Below the pieces are notes generated by a model that ran no database searches, was not told the origin of the DNA, and saw nothing but the letters and a program-made list of their open reading frames with translations. 64,000 nt of DNA from Beijerinckiaceae bacterium (GTDB lineage Bacteria; Pseudomonadota; Alphaproteobacteria; Rhizobiales; Beijerinckiaceae): positions 1 through 64,000 of the forward strand of contig CANJNI010000013.1 in NCBI GenBank assembly GCA_947475995.1, in the 5' to 3' direction. This document shows positions 17,454 through 24,507 of the stretch, piece after piece; the first letter of the stretch is position 1, and the number at the start of each line of letters is the position of its first letter. The translations under genes were made by a program, and so were the position numbers.

Positions 17454-17471
17454 TACGTCAGAATTGACGTA
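17454..17471. promoter_or_regulatory. Perfect inverted repeat upstream of DUF2849-cysI
   Basis: TACGTCA-GAAT-TGACGTA has perfect 7-base arms around a 4-base spacer. It lies in a short AT-rich gap, 78 bases before the DUF2849 start and just after the hydrolase operon. A second inverted repeat, ATAATAC/GTATTAT (17421-17445), overlaps the preceding stop codon. An operator for the sulfite reductase operon is likely, but the regulator is unknown. Confidence 0.45.
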
Positions 17472-17548
17472 GATTTAAGTTTCAGCCATGAGAAAGTCGC
17501 CGCAGCTTTCCGAGCCGCCGCCCGCCATGCTTCGAGGTTGAAACATCC

Positions 17549-17842
17549 ATGCCGCAAGTCGTCACCGCCAGTCGTCTCGTTGACGGGATCGTGGTTTTCT
17601 GGAGCCACGGCGGCTGGGTCGAATTGCTCGATCAGGCGCAGGTTCTGCAAACGAAGGACGATGTCGAAGCCAACATCAAGAGCGCGCAGGCCGATGTGGC
17701 CGCCAACCTTGTTGTTGACGTTTTCGCGTTCGAGGTGAAGGCGGCTGCGGGCCATGTCGAGGCCGTGACCTTGCGCGACCGCATCCGCACCGCCGGCCCC
17801 ACTGTTCATCGCGACCACGGCAAGCAGGCCGTCGCCCGCTAG
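17549..17842 (+). CDS. DUF2849 domain-containing protein
   Basis: 97 residues, MPQVVTASRLVDGIVVFW and onward. This is the DUF2849 family, found in alphaproteobacteria directly upstream of the siroheme sulfite/nitrite reductase gene, as here (cysI follows after 24 bases). The biochemical function is unknown; a helper role in sulfite reduction is inferred only from the conserved neighbourhood. It is likely the first gene of the DUF2849-cysI-DUF934 operon, downstream of the inverted repeat at 17454-17471. Confidence 0.85.
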   Translation: MPQVVTASRLVDGIVVFWSHGGWVELLDQAQVLQTKDDVEANIKSAQADVAANLVVDVFAFEVKAAAGHVEAVTLRDRIRTAGPTVHRDHGKQAVAR

Positions 17843-17866
17843 ACTCTCCTCCAGCGGAGGTTCCGC

Positions 17867-19540
17867 ATGTATCGTTATGACGAGTTCGACGCCGCCTTCG
17901 TGAAGGACCGTGTCTCCCAGTTCCGGGATCAGGTGGAACGCCGCCTGTCGGGCGAACTGAACGAAGACCAGTTCCGCATTCATCGCCTGATGAACGGTCT
18001 CTACCTTCAGCTTCACGCCTACATGCTGCGCATCGCGATCCCTTACGGAACGCTGTCGTCGCGGCAGATGCGCAAGCTCGCCGACGTGGCGCGACGCTAC
18101 GACAAGGGCTACGGCCACTTCACCACGCGGCAGAACCTGCAGCTCAACTGGCCGGCCCTGAAGGATACGCCCGACATTCTGGCCGAACTCGCCAGCGTCG
18201 AGATGCACGCCATCCAGACGTCCGGCAATTGCATCCGCAACGTTACGGCGGATCATTTCGCCGGCGCGGCCGCCGACGAGATCGATGATCCCCGCCCCTA
18301 TGCGGAAATCCTTCGCCAGTGGTCGTCCATCCATCCGGAATTTTCGTTCCTGCCGCGCAAGTTCAAGATCGCCGTCACCGGCGCAGCGCGGGATCGCGCG
18401 GCCATTCAGGTGCACGACATCGGCTACCAGATCGTCCGCAACAGAGCGGGTGAACCGGGCTTCGCCGTGTGGGTCGGCGGCGGCCAGGGCCGCACACCGA
18501 TGATCGCCAAGAAAATCCGCGACTTTCTGCCGGTCGCCGATCTGCTCGCCTATAGCGAAGCCATCGTGCGCGTCTATAATCTCGAAGGCCGCCGCGACAA
18601 CAAGTACAAGGCCCGCATCAAGATCCTGCTGCACGAAAAGGGCGCGGAGCCGTTCCGCGTGGCGGTCGAGGAAGAATTCGCAGCCCGCAACGACGGCGCC
18701 TTGCGCCTGCCGCAGGCCGAGATCGACCGCATCCACGCCTATTTCGCCCCGCCTGCTCTCAAGGCGCGACTCGCGAAGCCGGAACTGTTCGATGCGCGGC
18801 GGAATGCGGATGGCAAATTCCGTGCTTTCGTGGAGACGAATATCGCGCAGCACAAGATCGACGGTTTCGGCATCGTCACCATCTCGCTGAAGCCCATCGG
18901 GGGCATTCCGGGCGACGCAACGTCCGAGCAAATGGACATCGTCGCCGATCTCGCAGAGCGTTACGGCCACGACGAAATCCGCGTCTCCCACGAGCAGAAT
19001 CTCGTCCTTCCGCATGTGGCGCTCGACGACATTCCGGCCATCTACGACTTCCTGGCCAAGCACGGCCTCGCCACGTCCAACATCGGCCAGATCAGCGACA
19101 TCATCGCCTGCCCGGGCCTCGACTATTGCTCGCTGGCGACCGCGCGCTCCATTCCGGTCGCGCAGCGCATATCGGATCGCTTCGGCGACGGCGAACGCGC
19201 CCATGAAATCGGAGATCTGAAGATCAAGATTTCGGGCTGCATCAACGCCTGCGGCCACCATCACGTCGGCCACATCGGCATTCTGGGCCTGGAGCGCAAG
19301 GGCGTCGAAACTTACCAGATCACGCTCGGCGGTTCGGCCGACGAGAACTGTACGCTGGGCGACATCACCGGGCCGGGGTTCTCCTATGAGGCCGTGGTGG
19401 ACGCGGTGGAAACCGTGGTCGACACATATCTTGGCCTGCGCACGGACAAGTCTGAAGACTTCCTGACGGCCTACCGTCGCGTCGGCATGGCGCCTTTCAA
19501 GGCGGCGCTCTACGAAAAGAATCCCGGAGCAGACATTTGA
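17867..19540 (+). CDS. cysI: Assimilatory sulfite (or nitrite) reductase, haemoprotein subunit
   Basis: 557 residues with the two-fold ferrodoxin-like/4Fe-4S repeat of the NirA/CysI family: GYGHFTTRQNLQLNW and the anion-binding Arg/Lys set in the first half. The 4Fe-4S-siroheme ligands are ACPGLDYCSLA (C-x5-C) and SGCINACGHHHVGHIG (C-x3-C). It reduces sulfite to sulfide with six electrons; nitrite reduction cannot be excluded by sequence. The context with DUF2849 and DUF934 points to sulfur assimilation. The usual partner cysH is absent between cysI and DUF934. Confidence 0.93.
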   Translation: MYRYDEFDAAFVKDRVSQFRDQVERRLSGELNEDQFRIHRLMNGLYLQLHAYMLRIAIPYGTLSSRQMRKLADVARRYDKGYGHFTTRQNLQLNWPALKDTPDILAELASVEMHAIQTSGNCIRNVTADHFAGAAADEIDDPRPYAEILRQWSSIHPEFSFLPRKFKIAVTGAARDRAAIQVHDIGYQIVRNRAGEPGFAVWVGGGQGRTPMIAKKIRDFLPVADLLAYSEAIVRVYNLEGRRDNKYKARIKILLHEKGAEPFRVAVEEEFAARNDGALRLPQAEIDRIHAYFAPPALKARLAKPELFDARRNADGKFRAFVETNIAQHKIDGFGIVTISLKPIGGIPGDATSEQMDIVADLAERYGHDEIRVSHEQNLVLPHVALDDIPAIYDFLAKHGLATSNIGQISDIIACPGLDYCSLATARSIPVAQRISDRFGDGERAHEIGDLKIKISGCINACGHHHVGHIGILGLERKGVETYQITLGGSADENCTLGDITGPGFSYEAVVDAVETVVDTYLGLRTDKSEDFLTAYRRVGMAPFKAALYEKNPGADI

Positions 19541-20043
19541 GCCTGATTTTCAAGGACGGACAATTTGTCGAGGACACCTGGAAAACCGTGCGGACCGGCG
19601 AGGATCTGCCGCCGTCCGGCCATGTGATCGTTCCGCTCGACTGGTGGCAGGCGCAACGCGGCGCGTTCGAAGGTTCGAACGTGCCGATCGGCGTGCGGAT
19701 CGAGCCCGGCGTAAAGATCGAGACCTATGCGGAGGACATTCCGCGCTTCGCTCTCATCGCACTGGCTTTCCCGAAGTTTCAGGATGGACGCAATTTCTCG
19801 ACCGCACAGCTTCTGCGCGAGCGCTACGGCTTTCGCGGCGAGTTGCGCGCCGTCGGCGAGATTCTGCTCGATCAGGTGCAACTGATGGCGCGCTGCGGCT
19901 TCGACACAATGGAAATCAGCGACGCTCCGACGCGCACTGCGCTGCAAGAAGGGCGCGCGCTGCGCATCTCGCATTTCTATCAACCGAGCATTGCTGCGGA
20001 AGCGCCTGTCGGCACCCGCCCCTGGCTGCGCAAGCCGGCCTGA
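19537..20043 (+). CDS. DUF934 domain-containing protein
   Basis: 168 residues from a TTG start that overlaps the cysI stop (TTGA), a sign of translational coupling. The family is recognised from FALIALAFPKFQDGRNFSTAQLLRER split by short gaps, typical of DUF934 proteins in sulfur-assimilation operons. The C-terminal tail (ISHFYQPSIAAEAP) is usual. Function is unknown; a role linked to sulfite reductase or adenylylsulfate reduction is inferred from repeated co-occurrence with cysI and cysH. Confidence 0.88.
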   Translation: MSLIFKDGQFVEDTWKTVRTGEDLPPSGHVIVPLDWWQAQRGAFEGSNVPIGVRIEPGVKIETYAEDIPRFALIALAFPKFQDGRNFSTAQLLRERYGFRGELRAVGEILLDQVQLMARCGFDTMEISDAPTRTALQEGRALRISHFYQPSIAAEAPVGTRPWLRKPA

Positions 20044-20406
20044 TCAGCAGGCTGGATGCAGGCCCTCGGGTCGGCAATCGGGCTTCATCCAGTAGGTGTG
20101 GCCTCCGACCGCGACCGGACAGCGGCGCGCCGCATAGTGCGGCAAGTGCGGATCGAGGATGTAACGCAATCCGCTAAGCAGCGGCATGTCCTCGCCCGAC
20201 ATGACGCGAGCAATTGCGGTCCATTTCTCCTCATCGGCCTTTCGGGCGAATTCGCTGACGCGGGCGGCCGCAAAGGCCGCGGCGCTCTGGCCAAAGCTCT
20301 GCGCCACAGCGCCCACCTTGCGATGATAGTCCGGACCGATGCTCATGAGAGCCGCGTGTGCGATGCTTTCGTGAGAACAGGAATGAATCAGTTCAGCGAT
20401 CAGCAT
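20044..20406 (-). CDS. Small conserved-looking hypothetical protein
   Basis: 120 residues from ATG 20406, preceded by GAGGAG. The sequence begins MLIAELIHSCSHESIAHAAL, includes an Ala-rich helix (AAAFAAARVSEFARKADEEKW) and ends with a Pro/His/Cys-rich stretch. It is probably a soluble helical protein; I do not recognise the family. It converges with the DUF934 gene, the two stop codons being adjacent without a spacer. Confidence 0.65.
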   Translation of the reverse strand: MLIAELIHSCSHESIAHAALMSIGPDYHRKVGAVAQSFGQSAAAFAAARVSEFARKADEEKWTAIARVMSGEDMPLLSGLRYILDPHLPHYAARRCPVAVGGHTYWMKPDCRPEGLHPAC

Positions 20407-20511
20407 CGCAATTTCTCCTCGACCGCAGCCAAATGCGCGACGTCGCCACATCCGTCAGGCGAACAGTCACAACCCGATGTCGGCTACAAACAGCAGCGCC
20501 GCCGAATTGAC

Positions 20512-20527
20512 TGTGTGCTTGCACACA
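20512..20527. promoter_or_regulatory. Inverted repeat TGTGTGC-TT-GCACACA
   Basis: A perfect 7-base inverted repeat with a 2-base spacer lies in the 306-base gap between the divergent genes at 20044-20406 and 20713-21060. No T-run follows, so it is more likely a protein-binding site than a terminator. The bound factor is unknown. Nothing else was recognised in this gap. Confidence 0.35.
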
Positions 20528-20712
20528 TGCGGGTCTGCCTTCGGTCACTAACGTAGGATCGGACCTCCGGTTCCCGGTGCGGTCCGCCCAAATCCAGCCC
20601 GAATGGGGCGCGGCAAATACCAATCTTGCCAGTGGTGAGAAAGTGCGCAACGCTTCATGCAGGCTGGCATGTTCATGTCTGCCCCCGGGGGTGCGACAAA
20701 AAGGAGATCGAA

Positions 20713-21060
20713 ATGCACAGGCGCAATTTTCTTACAGGACTTTTCGGACTGGCAGGCGCAGCAGCGGCAGGCGTCGCCTTCACGTCATCGGCTGAAGCCG
20801 CCGAGAAGACTCCAAACCTGCTCGACACGCTGCAAGGCATGGACGCCGGCAAGGTCGAAAATCCTCTGAAGGATGATGCAGACATCCCGGCCGAAGGCGC
20901 GCAGGACGCGCAGTACATTCGCGTCCGCCGCCGCAGGCCGGCTCGCCGGATCTATCGTCCGGTTCGTCCCCGTGTGGTGATCCGCCGCCGCCGTCCGACC
21001 CGCCGGTGCGTATGGGTGCGCAGCGGCCGCCGTCTCGTACGCCGCTGCTACTGGGTCTGA
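20713..21060 (+). CDS. Tat-exported Arg-rich small protein
   Basis: 115 residues from ATG 20713 behind AAGGAG. The N-terminus MHRRNFLTGLFGLAGAAAAG is a twin-arginine signal, with likely cleavage after AEA (near residue 29). After an acidic linker (DDADIPAEGAQD), the last ~49 residues hold 21 arginines and end in a loose repeat, RRCVWV and RRCYWV. The mature protein is thus a short acidic part joined to a protamine-like basic tail with two Cys. I do not recognise a named family. It could bind anionic cell-surface polymers or DNA in the periplasm; that is speculation. Confidence 0.75.
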   Translation: MHRRNFLTGLFGLAGAAAAGVAFTSSAEAAEKTPNLLDTLQGMDAGKVENPLKDDADIPAEGAQDAQYIRVRRRRPARRIYRPVRPRVVIRRRRPTRRCVWVRSGRRLVRRCYWV

Positions 21061-21088
21061 TCGACCCGTTCTGCTGACGAATCTGCTG

Positions 21089-21116
21089 ATGGCGTCCGTC
21101 TCCCGGCGGACGCCAT
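21089..21116 (+). terminator. Rho-independent terminator after the Arg-rich protein
   Basis: ATGGCGTCCG and CGGACGCCAT form a perfect 10-base-pair stem around an 8-base loop (21089-21098 and 21107-21116), followed by TTTTC. It lies 28 bases after the stop of the plus-strand gene. Confidence 0.8.
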
Positions 21117-21123
21117 TTTCATG

Positions 21124-21627
21124 TCACCAACTGCCCGTATTGGGCATGGACGCCCAGGGTTCTGCGGGCGGCAAATGGTCGCCCTCCTGCAACAATTCGA
21201 TCGAGATATTGTCGGGCGAGCGCACGAACGCCATGTGCCCGTCGCGCGGCGGACGGTTGATGACGACGCCGCCCCTCATCAGCCGCTCGCAAAGCTCATA
21301 AATGTTGTCCACCCGATACGCGAGGTGCCCGAAGCTGCGCCCGCCGGTGTAGACTTCCCGGTCCCAGTTGTAAGTTAGCTCGATCAGCGGCGCATTGCGT
21401 TCCTTCGCCAGTTCCTCGTCCGCCGGAGCGCACAGGAACACCAGCGTGTAACGCCCCTTCGCGCTCGAGAAGCGACGAACCTCCTTCAGCCCCAGCAGGT
21501 CGCAGTAGAAATGCAGCGATTTGTCGAGGTCGGTGACGCGCACCATCGTGTGCAGATAACGCAAGAGCCGCTCCGTTCCGTATGCCTGTTCTTTAGAAGC
21601 GTACCGCAGCGCCGCAATTCGTGCCAT
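21124..21627 (-). CDS. gloA: Lactoylglutathione lyase (glyoxalase I) family protein
   Basis: 167 residues, vicinal oxygen chelate fold. The core begins at [18 protein letters not shown], with metal-ligand candidates in this first strand (His), in LIELTYNW (Glu), in [11 protein letters not shown] (His) and in ISIELLQEG (Glu). Glyoxalase I converts the methylglyoxal-glutathione adduct to lactoylglutathione. The start is uncertain: the ORF start at 21627 has no clear ribosome site, and Met28 (21546) would cut into the first strand, so the longer form is kept. It is divergent from the CDF gene. Confidence 0.85.
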   Translation of the reverse strand: MARIAALRYASKEQAYGTERLLRYLHTMVRVTDLDKSLHFYCDLLGLKEVRRFSSAKGRYTLVFLCAPADEELAKERNAPLIELTYNWDREVYTGGRSFGHLAYRVDNIYELCERLMRGGVVINRPPRDGHMAFVRSPDNISIELLQEGDHLPPAEPWASMPNTGSW

Positions 21628-21676
21628 ATCGACGCGATCAAATAGTCATCAATGCATAGCTCAAGCCGGGTCCACC

Positions 21677-23053
21677 ATGAGCGATCTAGCCAAACGCAAG
21701 GAATCGGCAGCTCTCGCCTCCATCTTCGCGAGCGCGGCCCTGACCATCGGAAAGCTCGTCGCCGGATTGCTGTCCGGCTCTCTGGCGCTGATCTCCGAAG
21801 CCGGACACAGCCTGCTGGATACGGGCGCGACGATCCTGACCTATTACGCGGTGAAAATCGCCGGCAAGCCCGCCGATGATGAACACCACTACGGCCACGG
21901 AAAGGTCGAGGCCGTCGCGGCCTTGTGCGAGACCGGCCTGCTGATCGCGCTTGCGGTGGCCGTCGTGATTGAAGCGGTCCGCCGCCTTACCGGACATGAA
22001 GCCGGGGCGGTGGATGCGAACTGGCTCACCTATTCGGTGCTGGTCGTCGCCATAACGGTTGATTTCATCCGCTGGCGCTCCCTGAAGAAGATTGCCGCCG
22101 AGACCCGCAGCGATGCGCTGGCGGCGGATGCGCTGCACTTTTCCAGCGATATGGTCGGCTCTTTTCTGGTTCTGCTCGGCCTCATCGCGACGACCTTCGG
22201 CTTCAAGCAGGGCGATGCGCTGGCGGCCATCGGGGTCGCCACATTCATTGCTATCGCGGGCTATCGGCTCGGCAGGCAGACGATCGAGACGCTGATCGAC
22301 ATGGCCCCTGAAGGCTATGCGGAGCGAGTGCGCGCCGCAGCCCTGCAGGTGCCGGGCGTCGTGGGTGTCGACACGGTCCGGGTGCGCAACGTCGGCTCGC
22401 ATGTGTTCGGCGAAATTGCGATCGCGGTGCCCCGCACGATCCCGATCGAAAAGGCCATCCCGATCAAGGACGCCGTGAGCGCCGCCATCCGCGAAGCGGC
22501 GCCCGAGGCCACGATCACCGTCACCGCCAATCCACGCGCGCTCGACAACGAGACGGTGCTGGAGCGCGTGCTGCTCATCGCAGCCCGGCGCAAGCTCGCA
22601 ATCCATCACCTGACGATTCAGGAGATCGACGGGATCAAATCGGTGAGTCTGGATCTCGAAATCGACGGACGCCTCAGCCACGGGCAGGCCCACGAGATCG
22701 CGTCCCAACTGGAAGCCGCAATACGCGAGGAAATGGGTCCCGACATCGAGGTCGAAACCCACATCGAGCCGATGGAGCCGAACGAGCTTTCAGGAACCGA
22801 GGCGCCGCTGGACACAACGCAGGCTATCGCCGCTTCGCTGGAGCGCCACGCTTCGGGCTCGCCTGTCAATAATGTTCACAATGTCCGTGCGCGCCGGAAC
22901 GCCGCCGGCCTCGTGGTGAACTACCATTGCCGTGTCGACCCCACATTGACGGTGGAAGACGTCCACGCGGCTGTCGATGCGCTGGACCGCAAGGTGCGCG
23001 CAGAATTTCCCGCCATCACCCGCATCGTCGGCCACGCCGATCTCAACCGCTAG
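21677..23053 (+). CDS. Cation diffusion facilitator (CDF) metal efflux transporter
   Basis: 458 residues. The N-terminal ~210 residues form the CDF membrane domain with the metal site in ISEAGHSLLDTG and in LHFSSDMVGSF, and the loop DDEHHYGHGKVEA. The C-terminal part is longer than usual: the ~90-residue cytoplasmic CDF domain is followed by about 160 further residues that look like a second copy of the same fold (HLTIQEIDGIKSVSLDLEID). It exports divalent metal (Zn, Co, Fe or Mn; not decidable) by proton exchange. It converges on the type I secretion pair, with two bases between the genes. Confidence 0.88.
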   Translation: MSDLAKRKESAALASIFASAALTIGKLVAGLLSGSLALISEAGHSLLDTGATILTYYAVKIAGKPADDEHHYGHGKVEAVAALCETGLLIALAVAVVIEAVRRLTGHEAGAVDANWLTYSVLVVAITVDFIRWRSLKKIAAETRSDALAADALHFSSDMVGSFLVLLGLIATTFGFKQGDALAAIGVATFIAIAGYRLGRQTIETLIDMAPEGYAERVRAAALQVPGVVGVDTVRVRNVGSHVFGEIAIAVPRTIPIEKAIPIKDAVSAAIREAAPEATITVTANPRALDNETVLERVLLIAARRKLAIHHLTIQEIDGIKSVSLDLEIDGRLSHGQAHEIASQLEAAIREEMGPDIEVETHIEPMEPNELSGTEAPLDTTQAIAASLERHASGSPVNNVHNVRARRNAAGLVVNYHCRVDPTLTVEDVHAAVDALDRKVRAEFPAITRIVGHADLNR

Positions 23054-23055
23054 GA

Positions 23056-24507
23056 TCAGCGTTCCTTCATTGACTTCGAGCCGAGTTCGACAAGCGGCGA
23101 GAAGACAAATTCGAGAATGCGGCGGCTGCCGGTCTTCACTTCCGCCGTCACCGACATTCCGGGCGACAACGGAACCATCACGCCGTCAGCGTTGATCTGC
23201 GTCGTCTCGGGCGCGAGCGTGATCGGATAGACGAGGTTCTGGGTGCGCTCGGGCGTGGCGAACATCGACGGCCTTTTCTGGGCGGGCATGTTGCCTTCCA
23301 GCGCCTGCGCTTCCGGTTCGGGCATCGCGTCCTTGGCGATCCGGATGACCTTCGCGTTGATCGACCCGTAGCGAGTGAACGGGAAAGCATCGATCTTGAT
23401 CACGGCGTCCTGCCCCACCGACACGAAGCCGATGTCCTTGTTGGGCAGATAGCACTCGATTTCGACCGCCGCATTGAGCGGAACGACGCGCATCAGTTCG
23501 ACGCCTGTCGTCACCACCTGCCCGACGGTACTGACCGTCAGCGACTGGATCGTCCCGTCGATGGGACTTGTCAGCGTCATGCGTTCGAGCCGGACCTCGG
23601 CCTTGGCGAGACGTTGTTCGTAATCGTCGATCTGCTTCTCGGCATCCGCAAGCTTTTGCGAATTGTCGGAAACGAAGGCCTCGAAAATCTTTCCGATTTC
23701 GCGCCCGAGCACTTCGATATTGGCTTCGCTCTCGGCAAGCTGGCCGGTCTGGGTGATCAGGACCGTCTCCTGATAGCGCATGGTCTCAAGCGCATCGAGC
23801 AGATTGGCGCGCGGACCCGCGCCCCGCTCCACCAGCTCCGTGCGCATGCCGACGCGCTCCTTCTGGATCTTGATCAGATCCTTCTGGCCCTCGATGGTGG
23901 AACGCAATCTTTCGACTTCCGCCTGCTTCTGCCTGCGTTGCGCTTCAAGCGACGCGACGACGGCCGCAACCTGCGTCAACTCACCGGTGAGGACGCGCGT
24001 CTCGCGAGCCCGCAGATCATCCGGGATGCCTTCCGGCCACTGGATCGCCGGAATGGGCTCGGGCTGGCGTTTCTGCAAGGCCGCAATGCTGGTGCGACGG
24101 CGCGTCGCCTCGGCCCGGAAAGCGGCCAGAATGCTGCGCGTGCCGCGCACATCCGCTTCGGCTTCCGACGGATCGAGGCGCACCAGCACGTCGCCGGCCT
24201 TTACGCTCTTGCCGTTCACCACTGCGACCTCGCGCACGCGGCCTGTCTCGATAGGCTGGATGACCTTGACGGAGCCGAGCGGCTGAATCTTGCCCTGCGC
24301 GCTCGCCACGATGTCGATGCGTCCGAACCAGGCCCAGACCAGTGTGATGACCACGAAGGCGCAGATCGTCACCAGCAGCCAGATGCGGATCGGCGAGGGC
24401 GGCGTTTCAAGAATTTCGACAGCGGCCGGGAGGAACTCGTGATCGCCGACTTCCCAACGCTTCTTCGGCGCCGGAGGCTTTCCGGCTGCTTGCGGAACCG
24501 CGCTCAC
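23056..24507 (-). CDS. Type I secretion periplasmic adaptor (HlyD family)
   Basis: 483 residues from GTG 24507, which overlaps the ABC gene stop as GTGA; the frame is also open to 24537. It has an N-terminal membrane helix (IWLLVTICAFVVITLVWAWF), a lipoyl/barrel half-motif, a long coiled-coil (~residues 130-330) and the C-terminal barrel typical of HlyD/PrtE. It links the inner-membrane ABC protein to an outer-membrane TolC-type channel. No TolC-like gene or RTX substrate is seen in the window. Confidence 0.9.
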   Translation of the reverse strand: MSAVPQAAGKPPAPKKRWEVGDHEFLPAAVEILETPPSPIRIWLLVTICAFVVITLVWAWFGRIDIVASAQGKIQPLGSVKVIQPIETGRVREVAVVNGKSVKAGDVLVRLDPSEAEADVRGTRSILAAFRAEATRRRTSIAALQKRQPEPIPAIQWPEGIPDDLRARETRVLTGELTQVAAVVASLEAQRRQKQAEVERLRSTIEGQKDLIKIQKERVGMRTELVERGAGPRANLLDALETMRYQETVLITQTGQLAESEANIEVLGREIGKIFEAFVSDNSQKLADAEKQIDDYEQRLAKAEVRLERMTLTSPIDGTIQSLTVSTVGQVVTTGVELMRVVPLNAAVEIECYLPNKDIGFVSVGQDAVIKIDAFPFTRYGSINAKVIRIAKDAMPEPEAQALEGNMPAQKRPSMFATPERTQNLVYPITLAPETTQINADGVMVPLSPGMSVTAEVKTGSRRILEFVFSPLVELGSKSMKER

